Made by a program: the position numbers and the translations under genes. A stretch of DNA of 64,000 nt, taken from contig JAIEMP010000011.1 of NCBI GenBank assembly GCA_019752045.1, positions 62,001-126,000 on the forward strand, in the 5' to 3' direction. The notes under the pieces were generated by a model. That model saw only the letters and a program-made list of their open reading frames with translations, searched no databases and had not been told where the DNA came from. Origin of the DNA: Chitinophagaceae bacterium (GTDB lineage: Bacteria > Bacteroidota > Bacteroidia > Chitinophagales > Chitinophagaceae). The first letter of the stretch is position 1, and every line of letters starts with the position of its first letter. Shown here in pieces: positions 35,716 through 45,416 of the stretch.

Positions 35716-38700
35716 ATGAAATGTAAGATCACAATTCTGTGTCTTGTAATTTTCCTCGGCACTTTTATGCAACAGGCACTGGCGCAGAACATCTCTGTTA
35801 CAGGTACCGTAAAAAACAAGGCTACCGGCGAAGCGCTGGTTGGAGCCACTGTTCAGGTGGTGGGCACATCTACTTCTGTACTTACAGATGCGAATGGCCG
35901 CTTTTCTCTTACTGCCAACAAAGGATCAGTTTTACTGGTTTCTTATGCAGGCATGACCCCTTTCCGTTACACAGTTAACAGCAATACATTGGCCAGTATT
36001 GTAATGGAAGAAAGCGCAGCAACCAGCCTGGGTGAAGTGGTAGTTGTAGGATATGGTACCCAAAAGGTGACCAAGGTATCCGGCGCTATCTCTACCATTA
36101 AAGCCGGTGATATTGACAAACTGAAACCCGTACGAACAGAAGATGTGCTGCAGGGCAGGGCATCGGGTGTAAATGTTATTCAAAGCGGTTCGCCCGGTTC
36201 AAAACCTACCGTACTCATCCGTGGTATTCCTTCTTTTTCGGGAACAGATCCGGTGGTGATTATTGATGGTGTTCCTCAAACGCTTACAGATTTTAATGCA
36301 ATCAGTCCGGCTGATATTGAATCAATCAGTGTATTAAAAGATGCAGCTGCAACAGCAATTTATGGTGTGAAGGGAGGTAATGGTGTTATTGTGGTTACCA
36401 CCAAATCAGGCAAAAAGAATCAGAAATCAGAAATCACCATCAGCAGCAACTATGGTGTACAGGAAGTGATGAATACGATTGGAGTATTAAATGGTACTGA
36501 ATATGCAGCTATCGTAAACGAAGGAAGTGTTACAGCCGGTGGTTCGGTTATTTTCCCCAACCTTAGTACCGTTGGTGTTGGCACCAACTGGCAGAACGAA
36601 ATATTTAAAAATGCCACTTTCCAGACACACACTGTTTCTGCACGTGGCGGCAGTGATAAGATGAGTTATTTTCTTTCAGCAGGGTTTCTTAATCAGGGTG
36701 GTATTGTTGGCGGTAACGATAAATCAACTTTCAACAGAGGAAACTTTACATCTAACCTTTCGTTCAATCTTACTTCGAAGCTCAAGTTTATCTTAAACAC
36801 ATCGGCCGTATTGCTCAATGCAAAAGGCGTACAGGAAAATTCCTTTAATAGTGTGTTGGGCAGTGCAATCAATTTCGATCCTACTGTTCCTGTTTATAAT
36901 ACAGTACCAAACACCGTTGGTAAATATGGTTACAGTAATCTGTTGTTATCAGAAATCTTTAATCCGCTCACCAAGCTCGATAATACATACAACAAGAACA
37001 TTGGTAACAAGCTATACGGTAAGTTTGAAATGCAGTATGAAGTAGTGAAAGATCTTACACTTACTTCACGTTTTGGATACACCAAGTTCGATGGGAATGC
37101 CAAATCATTTAACCCATTGGTATTTTATGGTCCTTTAAACGTTGAAAATACCATGTTTGCTGATGGTTCGCAGGTGCCCGGCCGTTTCAACAGTGTATCG
37201 CATGAAAAATCAAGCAACTTTAATTATACCTGGGAAACATTTGGTAACTACGATTTTGAAATCAACAACAAACACCGTTTTGAAACCGTGTTGGGTGTAT
37301 CTGTTGCTAAAGTAACCGGTAATGCAGCAGGTGCAAGCCGGCAGGATGTGCCGTTTAACTCATGGGAGTTTGCAGATTTTACTGCAGCTACCGGGAATAA
37401 TATTGCAACCAATACCAACGCATTATCAGGTTATTATTATCAGTACTTCAGAAGAAACCTTTCTTACTTCACCCGTATCAATTATGATTATGAAGGAAAG
37501 TATCTGGCGTCTTTCACTGCACGCAGAGATGGTTCTTATGCATTTGGTACCGATAATAAGTTTGCCAACTTCTTATCCGGATCTGCCGGTTGGGTTCTGT
37601 CAAACGAGAAATTCTTTCAATCAAACTTTATCGATCATCTCAAAATAAGAGGCAGCTACGGTTCAATCGGTAATGAGAATGTAAACCCTCAGTTTGTAGG
37701 TATTGTAACCGGTGGTGTTAACACAGGTTATGGTCCAACTGCAAACAGTAACGGATATACTTTTGGAGATGTATTTTTTAACGGCTCTACTGTTGGCTCT
37801 GCAGCAAACAATACGTTGCGTTGGGAAAAACAATTGCAGATGAACGTAGGGTTTGACATTACTTTCTTTAATAAAAAATTCTCTGTATCGGCTGATTATT
37901 TTCAAAAGAATGTAGATGGTCTGCTCTTTACACCTTCTGCTTCATTATATCTGGGTACAGTGCCCATCCCCACTGCCAACATCGGTTCAACATCTACAAA
38001 GGGTGTTGATGTAACAGTGAATTACAATGAAACATTTGGAAAAGATTTCCGTTTCACTACTTCACTCACTTTTACCACTGCTGAAAATAAAGTAACAGCA
38101 ACTAACAGTGATGGTACAGCTAAAATATTAGGTGGTTATTATTTTAACGGACAATCACAAAGTGTAACCGTATTTGAAAAAGGGTTTACTCCCGGATATT
38201 TTTACGGATACCAAACCAACGGTCTGTTTCAAACCTTTGATGAAATTTCGAAAGCACCCACACAAAATGGTGCACAACCCGGCGACATCCGTTTTGTTGA
38301 TACAGATGGTGATGGAAAGATTACTGCTGCTGATCAAACAAAAATCGGAGATCCCTTCCCTGACTTTACCATGGGCTGGAACATTGGACTGGAGTACAAG
38401 GGATTCGACTTTAATATGTTTACCTATGCTTCTGTTGGTAACGATATTTACAAAGCATATGAGCGCAATGCCAACTTCTCAAACAAATCAAGAGAAGTGC
38501 TGGGCCGTTGGACAGGACCCAACACAACCAATGATGCACGTACACCACGATACTCATTTACAGATGCCAACAGCAACATCCGTGTATCTGACAGATATGT
38601 AGAGGATGGATCGTTTGTAAAAATTAAGAACCTGCAGCTGGGTTATACGTTTTCAGAAAAAATAACAAAGAAGTTTCTCAGCCGTGCACGCATTTATCTG

Positions 38701-38841
38701 CAGGTGCGTAATGCATTTACGTTTACAAAATACACCGGATTTGATCCTGAGATTTCTGGAGGCATTCTGGATACAGGAATTGATCGTGGTGCATATCCGC
38801 AGGCAAGAACGTATTCATTTGGTGTAGACATTAAATTATAA
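35716..38841 (+). CDS. susC: SusC/RagA-family TonB-linked outer-membrane transporter
   Basis: The signal peptide (ILCLVIFLGTFMQQALAQ) is followed by a carboxypeptidase-regulatory-like domain (about residues 25-110), the plug domain with VVVVGYGTQKVTKVSGAIS and SPADIESISVLKDAAATAIYG, and a large beta-barrel to residue 1041. Together with the SusD lipoprotein just downstream it should import oligosaccharides across the outer membrane with TonB energy. No extra N-terminal signalling (FecR-type) domain is visible, so control is likely through the divergent regulator. Confidence 0.95.
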   Translation: MKCKITILCLVIFLGTFMQQALAQNISVTGTVKNKATGEALVGATVQVVGTSTSVLTDANGRFSLTANKGSVLLVSYAGMTPFRYTVNSNTLASIVMEESAATSLGEVVVVGYGTQKVTKVSGAISTIKAGDIDKLKPVRTEDVLQGRASGVNVIQSGSPGSKPTVLIRGIPSFSGTDPVVIIDGVPQTLTDFNAISPADIESISVLKDAAATAIYGVKGGNGVIVVTTKSGKKNQKSEITISSNYGVQEVMNTIGVLNGTEYAAIVNEGSVTAGGSVIFPNLSTVGVGTNWQNEIFKNATFQTHTVSARGGSDKMSYFLSAGFLNQGGIVGGNDKSTFNRGNFTSNLSFNLTSKLKFILNTSAVLLNAKGVQENSFNSVLGSAINFDPTVPVYNTVPNTVGKYGYSNLLLSEIFNPLTKLDNTYNKNIGNKLYGKFEMQYEVVKDLTLTSRFGYTKFDGNAKSFNPLVFYGPLNVENTMFADGSQVPGRFNSVSHEKSSNFNYTWETFGNYDFEINNKHRFETVLGVSVAKVTGNAAGASRQDVPFNSWEFADFTAATGNNIATNTNALSGYYYQYFRRNLSYFTRINYDYEGKYLASFTARRDGSYAFGTDNKFANFLSGSAGWVLSNEKFFQSNFIDHLKIRGSYGSIGNENVNPQFVGIVTGGVNTGYGPTANSNGYTFGDVFFNGSTVGSAANNTLRWEKQLQMNVGFDITFFNKKFSVSADYFQKNVDGLLFTPSASLYLGTVPIPTANIGSTSTKGVDVTVNYNETFGKDFRFTTSLTFTTAENKVTATNSDGTAKILGGYYFNGQSQSVTVFEKGFTPGYFYGYQTNGLFQTFDEISKAPTQNGAQPGDIRFVDTDGDGKITAADQTKIGDPFPDFTMGWNIGLEYKGFDFNMFTYASVGNDIYKAYERNANFSNKSREVLGRWTGPNTTNDARTPRYSFTDANSNIRVSDRYVEDGSFVKIKNLQLGYTFSEKITKKFLSRARIYLQVRNAFTFTKYTGFDPEISGGILDTGIDRGAYPQARTYSFGVDIKL

Positions 38842-38862
38842 TCTTCCTTAAAATAAATTACA

Positions 38863-40374
38863 ATGAAGAAGATCGCAATAAAAATATCAACGCTGTTTCT
38901 GTTTACACTGATGCTTGCATCATGTAAAAAATGGGTGGATTACAATCCACGTGAAGATTTCAAAATAACGGAACTGGATTATCTGCAATCAGAATCAGAT
39001 TACCGTACAATGGTGGTAAGTGTTTACACACCGCTGCAATGGATTAATCAGGTAGTTCCTATCGGCGATATTGCATCAGACAATGCTGTAAGCGGTGGAG
39101 AAAATGCATCGGATGTATTATCACTTCAGCAAATAGATGATTACACACATACACCGGTTAACTCTACTTTAACTGACATCTGGGTTTCGGCTTATGAAGG
39201 TGTGAACCGTGCCAATTATATGACGCAGTACAAAGAAAAAAATCTTGCCGGCAACAGTATTGAGTTTGCAGGTAAAGAAGCATTGTATGGCGAAGTATAT
39301 TTCATACGTGCTTACTACTATTTTACACTGGTAAAAATGTTTGGTGATGTGCCGCTGTTTGTAGACAAACGTTTAGGTCTTACTGAAAGTAAAACCCTGC
39401 AACGTGCACCAAAAGCAGAAGTGTACAAACAAATTGAACTGGATCTTAATAATGCAATTACAGCTTTACCTGCCGTTCAACAGCAAAAAGGACGTATTAC
39501 AAAGTATGCTGCACAGGCTCTGTTAGGAAAAGTGTTGTTGTATCAAAATAAGTTTGATGCAGCAGCTACCGTACTGGAAAGCGTTATCACTGCGAGTTCA
39601 TTTTCATTGGTAAATGATTTTGGTTCGATGTTTTTATCAACAGGTGAAAATGGTACTGAGTCTGTTTTTGAAATACAATATTCTAACACTTCACCTTATT
39701 ACAACTGGGGCGGTGTTACAAGAGGTCAGGGAAATTATGCAGCGCAACAATGCGGCATCAGAGGTTTAAATGGTACTGCAGCTATGCCTTATGCAGCAGG
39801 TTGGAGTACCAATCTTCCTGCACAAAATCTTGCCAATGCATATGAAGCAGGCGACCGTCGCAAAGCAGTAACCGTTTTGGATATTGAAGCGTATAAAAAT
39901 GCCAATCCATCGTTTAATATTACGTATCAGGTAGCTCCTTATAAAAATACCGGATTGTATAATCAGAAATATTTACCACGCAAAGGCGAAACATCCGGAC
40001 AGCTTGAACTCAACTATGCCAACAACTTCCGCATTATCCGTTTTGCAGAAGTATTGCTCATGGCAGCAGAAGCATTTAACCGTTCAACTGCTCCAAACGA
40101 TGCAAAAGCACAAACCTATCTCAACAGAGTTCGTCAGCGTGCATTTGGAGATAACATGCACAACATTATTTCTACGGGAGCTGCACTGCGCCAGGCTATA
40201 TGGGATGAACGTCGTCTGGAACTGGGTATGGAAGGAGATCGTTTTTTTGATCTGGTACGCACAGGACAGGCCGCCACAAAAATTACAGGCTTTGTTGCAG
40301 GCAAGCACGAAGTGTTTCCCATACCACAACAGGAAGTACTTGTATCAGGCTTAACTCAAAATAATGGATATTAA
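38863..40374 (+). CDS. susD: SusD/RagB-family surface glycan-binding lipoprotein
   Basis: A lipobox (LMLASC, about residue 21) precedes the TPR-based SusD fold, recognisable from AEVLLMAAEAFNRS, QTYLNRVRQRAFGD and WDERRLELGMEGDRFFDLVR at the C-terminal half. At 503 residues it has normal length. It caps the SusC transporter and binds the polysaccharide at the cell surface. It starts 21 bases after susC, so both are in one transcript. Confidence 0.95.
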   Translation: MKKIAIKISTLFLFTLMLASCKKWVDYNPREDFKITELDYLQSESDYRTMVVSVYTPLQWINQVVPIGDIASDNAVSGGENASDVLSLQQIDDYTHTPVNSTLTDIWVSAYEGVNRANYMTQYKEKNLAGNSIEFAGKEALYGEVYFIRAYYYFTLVKMFGDVPLFVDKRLGLTESKTLQRAPKAEVYKQIELDLNNAITALPAVQQQKGRITKYAAQALLGKVLLYQNKFDAAATVLESVITASSFSLVNDFGSMFLSTGENGTESVFEIQYSNTSPYYNWGGVTRGQGNYAAQQCGIRGLNGTAAMPYAAGWSTNLPAQNLANAYEAGDRRKAVTVLDIEAYKNANPSFNITYQVAPYKNTGLYNQKYLPRKGETSGQLELNYANNFRIIRFAEVLLMAAEAFNRSTAPNDAKAQTYLNRVRQRAFGDNMHNIISTGAALRQAIWDERRLELGMEGDRFFDLVRTGQAATKITGFVAGKHEVFPIPQQEVLVSGLTQNNGY

Positions 40375-40400
40375 TTCCAACACATTTTAAACTGAAGATC

Positions 40401-42470
40401 ATGAACACAATAAAAAATATATTTCGGTTTGCACTTCTGCTGTTGCTGCTTACGGGTTGTAAACAGGAATTAACAGATGATTTATCGTTCCTCGAAAGTG
40501 CAGCTAAGGCCGATAAGTTATCTGCCATGTTCGATATTACGCAGGATAACACAGGCAACGTAACCATTACTCCAAACGGAGAGGGTGCTGTTTCTTATGA
40601 TGTTTTCTTTGGCGATGCCACAACTGCTCCTGCAAAAGTTGCAGCGGGAAAAAGTGTTACACATAAGTATGCAGAAGGTGTATATAATGTAAAACTGGTA
40701 GCTTACAATATCACTGGTGTAACAACTGAAGCAACCAGGCAGCTTACTGTTTCATTCAGAGCTCCTGAAAATCTGGAAGTAATTGCAGAAGTTGATGCAG
40801 TGAATAATTTTAAAGTAAACGTTTCTGCTAAAGCGTTGTACGAAACCATGTTTCGTGTATACTTTGGCGATGTGCCCAACGAAGTGCCGAAAACATTTTT
40901 AGAAGGTGAAACCATCAGCCATACATACGCTGCAGTTGGCACATATACTGTTCGTGTAGTGGCTTTGAGTGGTGGTGCTGCAACAACAGAGTTTACAAAA
41001 AATATTACGATTGTTGATCCGGTTTTATTGCCCATTACATTTGAATCGGCAACTGTACAATACAACTTCATCAATTTTGGTGGAGGTGTGGTAACGGTGA
41101 TTAACAACCCGCAGTCGGGTGGTATCAATACCAGTTCTAAAGTAGGACGGATGGTTAAAAATCCCGGTGAAGTATATGGCGGCAGTCTGATTACATTGGG
41201 AGCACCGATTGATTTTTCTGCTAACAAAGTTTTCAGAATGAAAGTGTTTTCTCCACGTGTTGGAGCAAGAGTGTTACTGAAAGTGGAGAATGCAACAAAC
41301 GGCGGTATCTTTTTTGAAAAAGAAGTAGCCACCACCGTTAGTAATGCGTGGGAAGATCTGGCGTTTGATTTCAATGCTGTAAATACCGCCAACAGCTATC
41401 AGAAAATCGTACTCATTTTTGATCTGGGTGTTGCAGGCGATGGTTCGCCCAACTTTACATTTCTCTTTGATGATATCAGACTAACCAATCAGCTGCCTGT
41501 AGGTTTACTGGCCTTGCCGGTTACATTTGATGAGACGGGTGTAAATTATGCCGTGATTGATTTTGGCGGTAACCAGTCTGTTGCAGCAGTTGATCCTACA
41601 AGTGCAACAAACAATGTAAAACGTACAACCAAACCAAACGGAGCCGAAACATGGGCAGGTACAACAATCGGATCGGGCTTTACAGCACGTATACCTTTTA
41701 CAGCTACAGCTACACAAATGAGTGTACGTATATACTCTCCATCTGCAGGATTAAGAATTCGTTTTAAAGTAGAAGACAAAAATGATAATACCAAGTCGGT
41801 TGAAACAGATAAACTTACTACCGTGGCCAATGCATGGGAAACACTGGTGTTTGATTTTGCCAACCAGGCTGCTGGTACTGCAGCAATGAATTTATCTTAC
41901 AACTACAACATGGGTTCTCTGTTTTTCGATTTTGGAAATCCTGGAAATGGAAAAGTGTTTTTGTGGGATGATGTAAGATTTTTAACGACCAACGTTGCAG
42001 GTGTTGTGCTGCCGCTCGATTTTGAATCTACAACACTCGTTTACAACATTACCAATTTTGAAGGAGGTGATTTAACCATCATCAACAATCCGCAGTCGAA
42101 CGGTATCAATACCAGCAGCCGTGTTGCAAGGATGATAAAAAATGCCGGCCAAACCTACGGCGGTAGCTTTATTACACTGGATGCACCCATCAATTTTTCA
42201 ACACAAAAGATTGTACGGATGAAAGTGTTTTCACCAAGAGTGGGAGCCAAAGTATTACTAAAGGTTGAAAACTTAACAAACGGTGCTCTCTTTTTTGAAA
42301 GAGAAGTGCTCACAACAGTTGCCAACGGATGGGAAGACCTCACCTTTGATTTCAATGCCGTCAACACCGCAAATTCTTATCAAAAGGTGGTGTTGATATT
42401 TGATAACGGTACAATGGGAGATGGTTCACCCAACTTCACCTTTTACTTAGATGATATCAGGCTTAATTAA
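40401..42470 (+). CDS. Surface lipoprotein with two PKD and three repeated binding domains
   Basis: A lipobox (LLTGC, C20) anchors the protein. Two PKD-like domains (about residues 43-120 and 125-205) are followed by three modules of about 150 residues each, starting at LPITFE (210), LPVTFDE (about 370) and LPLDFES (about 535). Modules 1 and 3 are close duplicates (for example FRMKVFSPRVGARVLLKVENATNGG and VRMKVFSPRVGAKVLLKVENLTNGA), and module 2 is more diverged. Each module looks like a beta-sandwich carbohydrate-binding domain. The position after susD corresponds to SusE/SusF-type glycan-binding proteins. The ligand is inferred to be the same beta-glucan. Confidence 0.82.
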   Translation: MNTIKNIFRFALLLLLLTGCKQELTDDLSFLESAAKADKLSAMFDITQDNTGNVTITPNGEGAVSYDVFFGDATTAPAKVAAGKSVTHKYAEGVYNVKLVAYNITGVTTEATRQLTVSFRAPENLEVIAEVDAVNNFKVNVSAKALYETMFRVYFGDVPNEVPKTFLEGETISHTYAAVGTYTVRVVALSGGAATTEFTKNITIVDPVLLPITFESATVQYNFINFGGGVVTVINNPQSGGINTSSKVGRMVKNPGEVYGGSLITLGAPIDFSANKVFRMKVFSPRVGARVLLKVENATNGGIFFEKEVATTVSNAWEDLAFDFNAVNTANSYQKIVLIFDLGVAGDGSPNFTFLFDDIRLTNQLPVGLLALPVTFDETGVNYAVIDFGGNQSVAAVDPTSATNNVKRTTKPNGAETWAGTTIGSGFTARIPFTATATQMSVRIYSPSAGLRIRFKVEDKNDNTKSVETDKLTTVANAWETLVFDFANQAAGTAAMNLSYNYNMGSLFFDFGNPGNGKVFLWDDVRFLTTNVAGVVLPLDFESTTLVYNITNFEGGDLTIINNPQSNGINTSSRVARMIKNAGQTYGGSFITLDAPINFSTQKIVRMKVFSPRVGAKVLLKVENLTNGALFFEREVLTTVANGWEDLTFDFNAVNTANSYQKVVLIFDNGTMGDGSPNFTFYLDDIRLN
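41029..42467 (+). repeat. Intragenic duplication encoding modules 1 and 3
   Basis: DNA at about 41029-41492 and 42008-42467 is clearly similar along its full length (shared runs such as aacccgcagtcgg/aatccgcagtcga and gatttcaatgc.gt.aa.accgc.aa). The intervening module 2 is homologous but much more diverged. This points to a recent copying of the outer module rather than tandem duplication of neighbours. Confidence 0.75.
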
Positions 42471-42490
42471 TTTAATAAAAAGTAATTTTT

Positions 42491-43390
42491 ATGATCAAGC
42501 ATAATCAATATACAATCGGATTTCTTTTTGTGTTGCTCGCCTTTATTACGGGTTGCGAAAAAAAAGAATATTCACTCGGCAATTTAACTACGCCTGCAGC
42601 TCTTACATTAACGACAGTTGTTGCCGGTGCAGATGTTGCCAATCCTAACGGTAACGGAACTGGTACAGTAAACATTACTGCATCTGCAACAAATACTATT
42701 ACTTATAAAATTGATTTTGGTAACGGCGATTCGCTGATAGTGCCATCTGGTACGATCAGTTATAAATACAGAACTCCCGGTACGTTCAGATATAACATTA
42801 CTGTAAACGCAATTGGTACAGGTGGCATTACTTCAACCATCAGTAAAACAATTACAGTTTTTGTTGCATTTGAAATTCCTGCTGATATGCTGGCATCGCT
42901 TACAGGCGGCAGTTCAAAAACATGGGTTACGGATAATGGAGCTATGGGTCATTTTGGTGTGGGACAACCTGATTTATTTTTCCCTAACTATTACGCAGCA
43001 CCACCAAATACAAGAGAAGCATGTGCTTATGATGATGAGATAACCCTCAGCAAAGATGCAAACAACGGTATTTCCATGCAGGTGAATAATAAAGGCGAAT
43101 CGTTTTCTATTGGAGGAGCTACTGCTTTTTATGGTTTCGGCGGTGGTGACGGTTGTTATCCGATCAATACCGGCGGACTTAAAAAGCTCATCTTTATGGA
43201 TGCATCATCAACATCTACACCGGCAACATCTACAAGAATTCAATTTGTAGTTCCGGGTAACGGGATCATTAATTTTGGTACAGGTGCAACGGAATATGAA
43301 ATATTATCTTTTACCAATACAGAGCTTCACCTGAGAAGCGTTGGTGTAACAGGGCTGGCATGGTATATGAAATTAAAAGTAAAACCCTAG
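42491..43390 (+). CDS. PKD-domain surface lipoprotein
   Basis: A lipobox (ITGC, about residue 22) is followed by a PKD domain (about 35-130, YKIDFGNGDSLIVPSGTISYKY) and a C-terminal beta-rich domain (about 135-299) starting LTGGSSKTWVTDNGAMGHFG. This arrangement is common in proteins encoded next to GH16 laminarinases in Bacteroidota and probably binds glucan at the surface. No catalytic residues are apparent. It begins 21 bases after the previous gene and ends four bases before the GH16 gene. Confidence 0.8.
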   Translation: MIKHNQYTIGFLFVLLAFITGCEKKEYSLGNLTTPAALTLTTVVAGADVANPNGNGTGTVNITASATNTITYKIDFGNGDSLIVPSGTISYKYRTPGTFRYNITVNAIGTGGITSTISKTITVFVAFEIPADMLASLTGGSSKTWVTDNGAMGHFGVGQPDLFFPNYYAAPPNTREACAYDDEITLSKDANNGISMQVNNKGESFSIGGATAFYGFGGGDGCYPINTGGLKKLIFMDASSTSTPATSTRIQFVVPGNGIINFGTGATEYEILSFTNTELHLRSVGVTGLAWYMKLKVKP

Positions 43391-43393
43391 TGT

Positions 43394-44416
43394 ATGAATA
43401 AGCTGTCCATCATCAGCATGATGTTAGTGGTTATGTTTTCTTTTTGTAAAAAGAAAAATAATCCACCTCCTGTTGAAGCTGCACCGGAAAATTTCACGTT
43501 GTCTGCTGTGGTCAATACAGATAACAGCGGTAATGTAACGTTTACTGCTTCTGCAGTTAATGCAGTGAGTTATGAGTATGGATTTGGTAACGGCGCATTT
43601 CAAATTGTCACATCGGGTACAGTTACATATAAATACCCGGCATCGGGTACTTATACAGTAAATGTTATTGCAAAGAGTGCATCCGGTAAAACAGCTTCCA
43701 AATCAATACAGGTTACTGTTACTGTTGCCTTATCTCTTGTTTGGAGCGATGAGTTTAATGCCAATGGTGCTCCGGATCCTGCTAAATGGGGATACGATCT
43801 TGGTGGCGGTGGTTGGGGTAACGGTGAGTTACAATATTATACCAGCCGTGCAGAAAATGCAGTGGTTCAAAACGGTGTATTGCGCATCAACCTCATCAAA
43901 GAAAATTTCAGCGGAAGTAATTATACATCGGCACGTTTGCTTTCCCGTGGAAAGTTTTCTTTTAAATATGGTACGGTTGAAGCAAGAGCCAAGCTGCCTG
44001 CAGGTGGTGGCACATGGCCTGCTATCTGGATGTTGGGTAATAATATTTCTACTGTAAGCTGGCCTGCATGCGGCGAAATTGATATCATGGAACATGTAGG
44101 AAACAGTTTGAACCGCATTCATGGTACACTGCATTATCCCGGCAGATCGGGCGGTAATGCAGATGGGAACAGTAAACTCATCAGCAACGCAACAACAGAG
44201 TTTCATTTGTACAAATTAGAATGGACTGCTGCAGCAATAAAAATTTATGTTGATAATGAAATCATCCATACAGTTGTTAACAGCAATGCGTTGCCGTTTA
44301 ATCAGGAATTCTTTTTCATTCTCAATGTTGCAATGGGCGGTTCGTTTGGCGGCGCAGTTGATCCTGCTGTTACAAATGCTGCGATGGAAATAGATTATGT
44401 AAGAGTATTTCAGTAA
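43394..44416 (+). CDS. GH16 endo-beta-glucanase lipoprotein with PKD domain
   Basis: A lipoprotein signal (VMFSFC) is followed by a PKD domain (about residues 28-110) and a GH16 catalytic domain (about 112-340). The catalytic motif EIDIMEHVG places the nucleophile at Glu228 and the acid/base at Glu233. The enzyme should cleave beta-1,3- or beta-1,3-1,4-glucan (laminarin or lichenan) at the outer surface. It lies in the susCD transcript, four bases after the PKD lipoprotein. Exact linkage preference cannot be told from the motif alone. Confidence 0.92.
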   Translation: MNKLSIISMMLVVMFSFCKKKNNPPPVEAAPENFTLSAVVNTDNSGNVTFTASAVNAVSYEYGFGNGAFQIVTSGTVTYKYPASGTYTVNVIAKSASGKTASKSIQVTVTVALSLVWSDEFNANGAPDPAKWGYDLGGGGWGNGELQYYTSRAENAVVQNGVLRINLIKENFSGSNYTSARLLSRGKFSFKYGTVEARAKLPAGGGTWPAIWMLGNNISTVSWPACGEIDIMEHVGNSLNRIHGTLHYPGRSGGNADGNSKLISNATTEFHLYKLEWTAAAIKIYVDNEIIHTVVNSNALPFNQEFFFILNVAMGGSFGGAVDPAVTNAAMEIDYVRVFQ

Positions 44417-44526
44417 ACGTTTTTTTATAATCAATAGCAGAAGTGAATCATGTTTTCTTTTTTAATTAAATATCTTTCACTTTCTTTTTAGCGAAACAAT
44501 TTCTTTTACTTCTCAACCGTATACAT

Positions 44527-45345
44527 ATGATCAGCAGAAATCAATCTGTTTATTTTTTACTTGCTGCATTGTTTTTCTGCAGTTTCAGTTTATATGCAAC
44601 CGCACAAAAGAAATATAAAAAACTGGTATGGGCCGATGAGTTTAATTATACCGGACTGCCCGATTCATTAAAGTGGAGTTATGATCTTGGAAGAGGCTGC
44701 CCGCAAAACTGCGGTTGGGGAAATAACGAACTGCAGTATTATACACAACGTCGCAAAGAAAATGCACGGGTTGAAAACGGGAAACTGATTATTCAGGCTC
44801 ATAAAGAAAATTATCAGGATGCTGCTTACACCTCTGCACGTTTAGTTTCTAAAAATAAAGGCGACTGGACCTATGGCCGCTTTGAAGCAAAAGCAAAATT
44901 ACCTGCAGGCACGGGTATGTGGCCCGCCATCTGGATGTTGCCTACCAACTGGGAATATGGCGGATGGCCGCACAGCGGTGAAATTGATATCATGGAAAAT
45001 GTAGGTTACTGGCCCGACTCCGCTCTGGGTACCGTTCACACCAATGCTTACAATGGTATGAAGGGAACACAACGCACCAACGGTTTACGGATCACCGATT
45101 TGTCAACAGCTTTTCATGTGTATGCCATTGAATGGACGCCGGAGAGTATTCTTTTTTTTATTGATGGTAAAAAGTATAATGAGTTTAAAAACGAACATAC
45201 CGGAAAAGATGCCTGGCCATTTGATAAAGCCTTTCATTTGCTGTTAAATGTTGCCGTAGGCGGTAACTGGGGTGGTAAATTTGGTGTTGATGATAAAATT
45301 TTTCCACAAAAAATGGAAGTTGATTACATCCGTGTATATCAGTAA
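44527..45345 (+). CDS. Secreted GH16 endo-beta-glucanase
   Basis: A single-domain GH16 enzyme of 272 residues with a signal peptide (LLAALFFCSFSLYATAQ) and no lipobox. The catalytic motif EIDIMENVG holds Glu152 and Glu157. The body matches the laminarinase type (WSYDLGRGCPQNCGWGNNELQYYT). It lacks the PKD module of its neighbour and is separated from it by 110 bases of AT-rich sequence, so it may have its own promoter. It probably works in the periplasm on imported oligomers. Confidence 0.92.
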   Translation: MISRNQSVYFLLAALFFCSFSLYATAQKKYKKLVWADEFNYTGLPDSLKWSYDLGRGCPQNCGWGNNELQYYTQRRKENARVENGKLIIQAHKENYQDAAYTSARLVSKNKGDWTYGRFEAKAKLPAGTGMWPAIWMLPTNWEYGGWPHSGEIDIMENVGYWPDSALGTVHTNAYNGMKGTQRTNGLRITDLSTAFHVYAIEWTPESILFFIDGKKYNEFKNEHTGKDAWPFDKAFHLLLNVAVGGNWGGKFGVDDKIFPQKMEVDYIRVYQ

Positions 45346-45416
45346 TAAAACAGCAGCCGATTACAGTATCTTTCAGCCGGCAAACAATTTCCAATCATAT
45401 TTACAATTTCACAACT

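Noticed and set aside
40703-41392. 229-residue minus-strand ORF
   Set aside because: It is antisense to the PKD surface lipoprotein gene, has no start context or motif, and its length follows from the low stop frequency opposite that gene.
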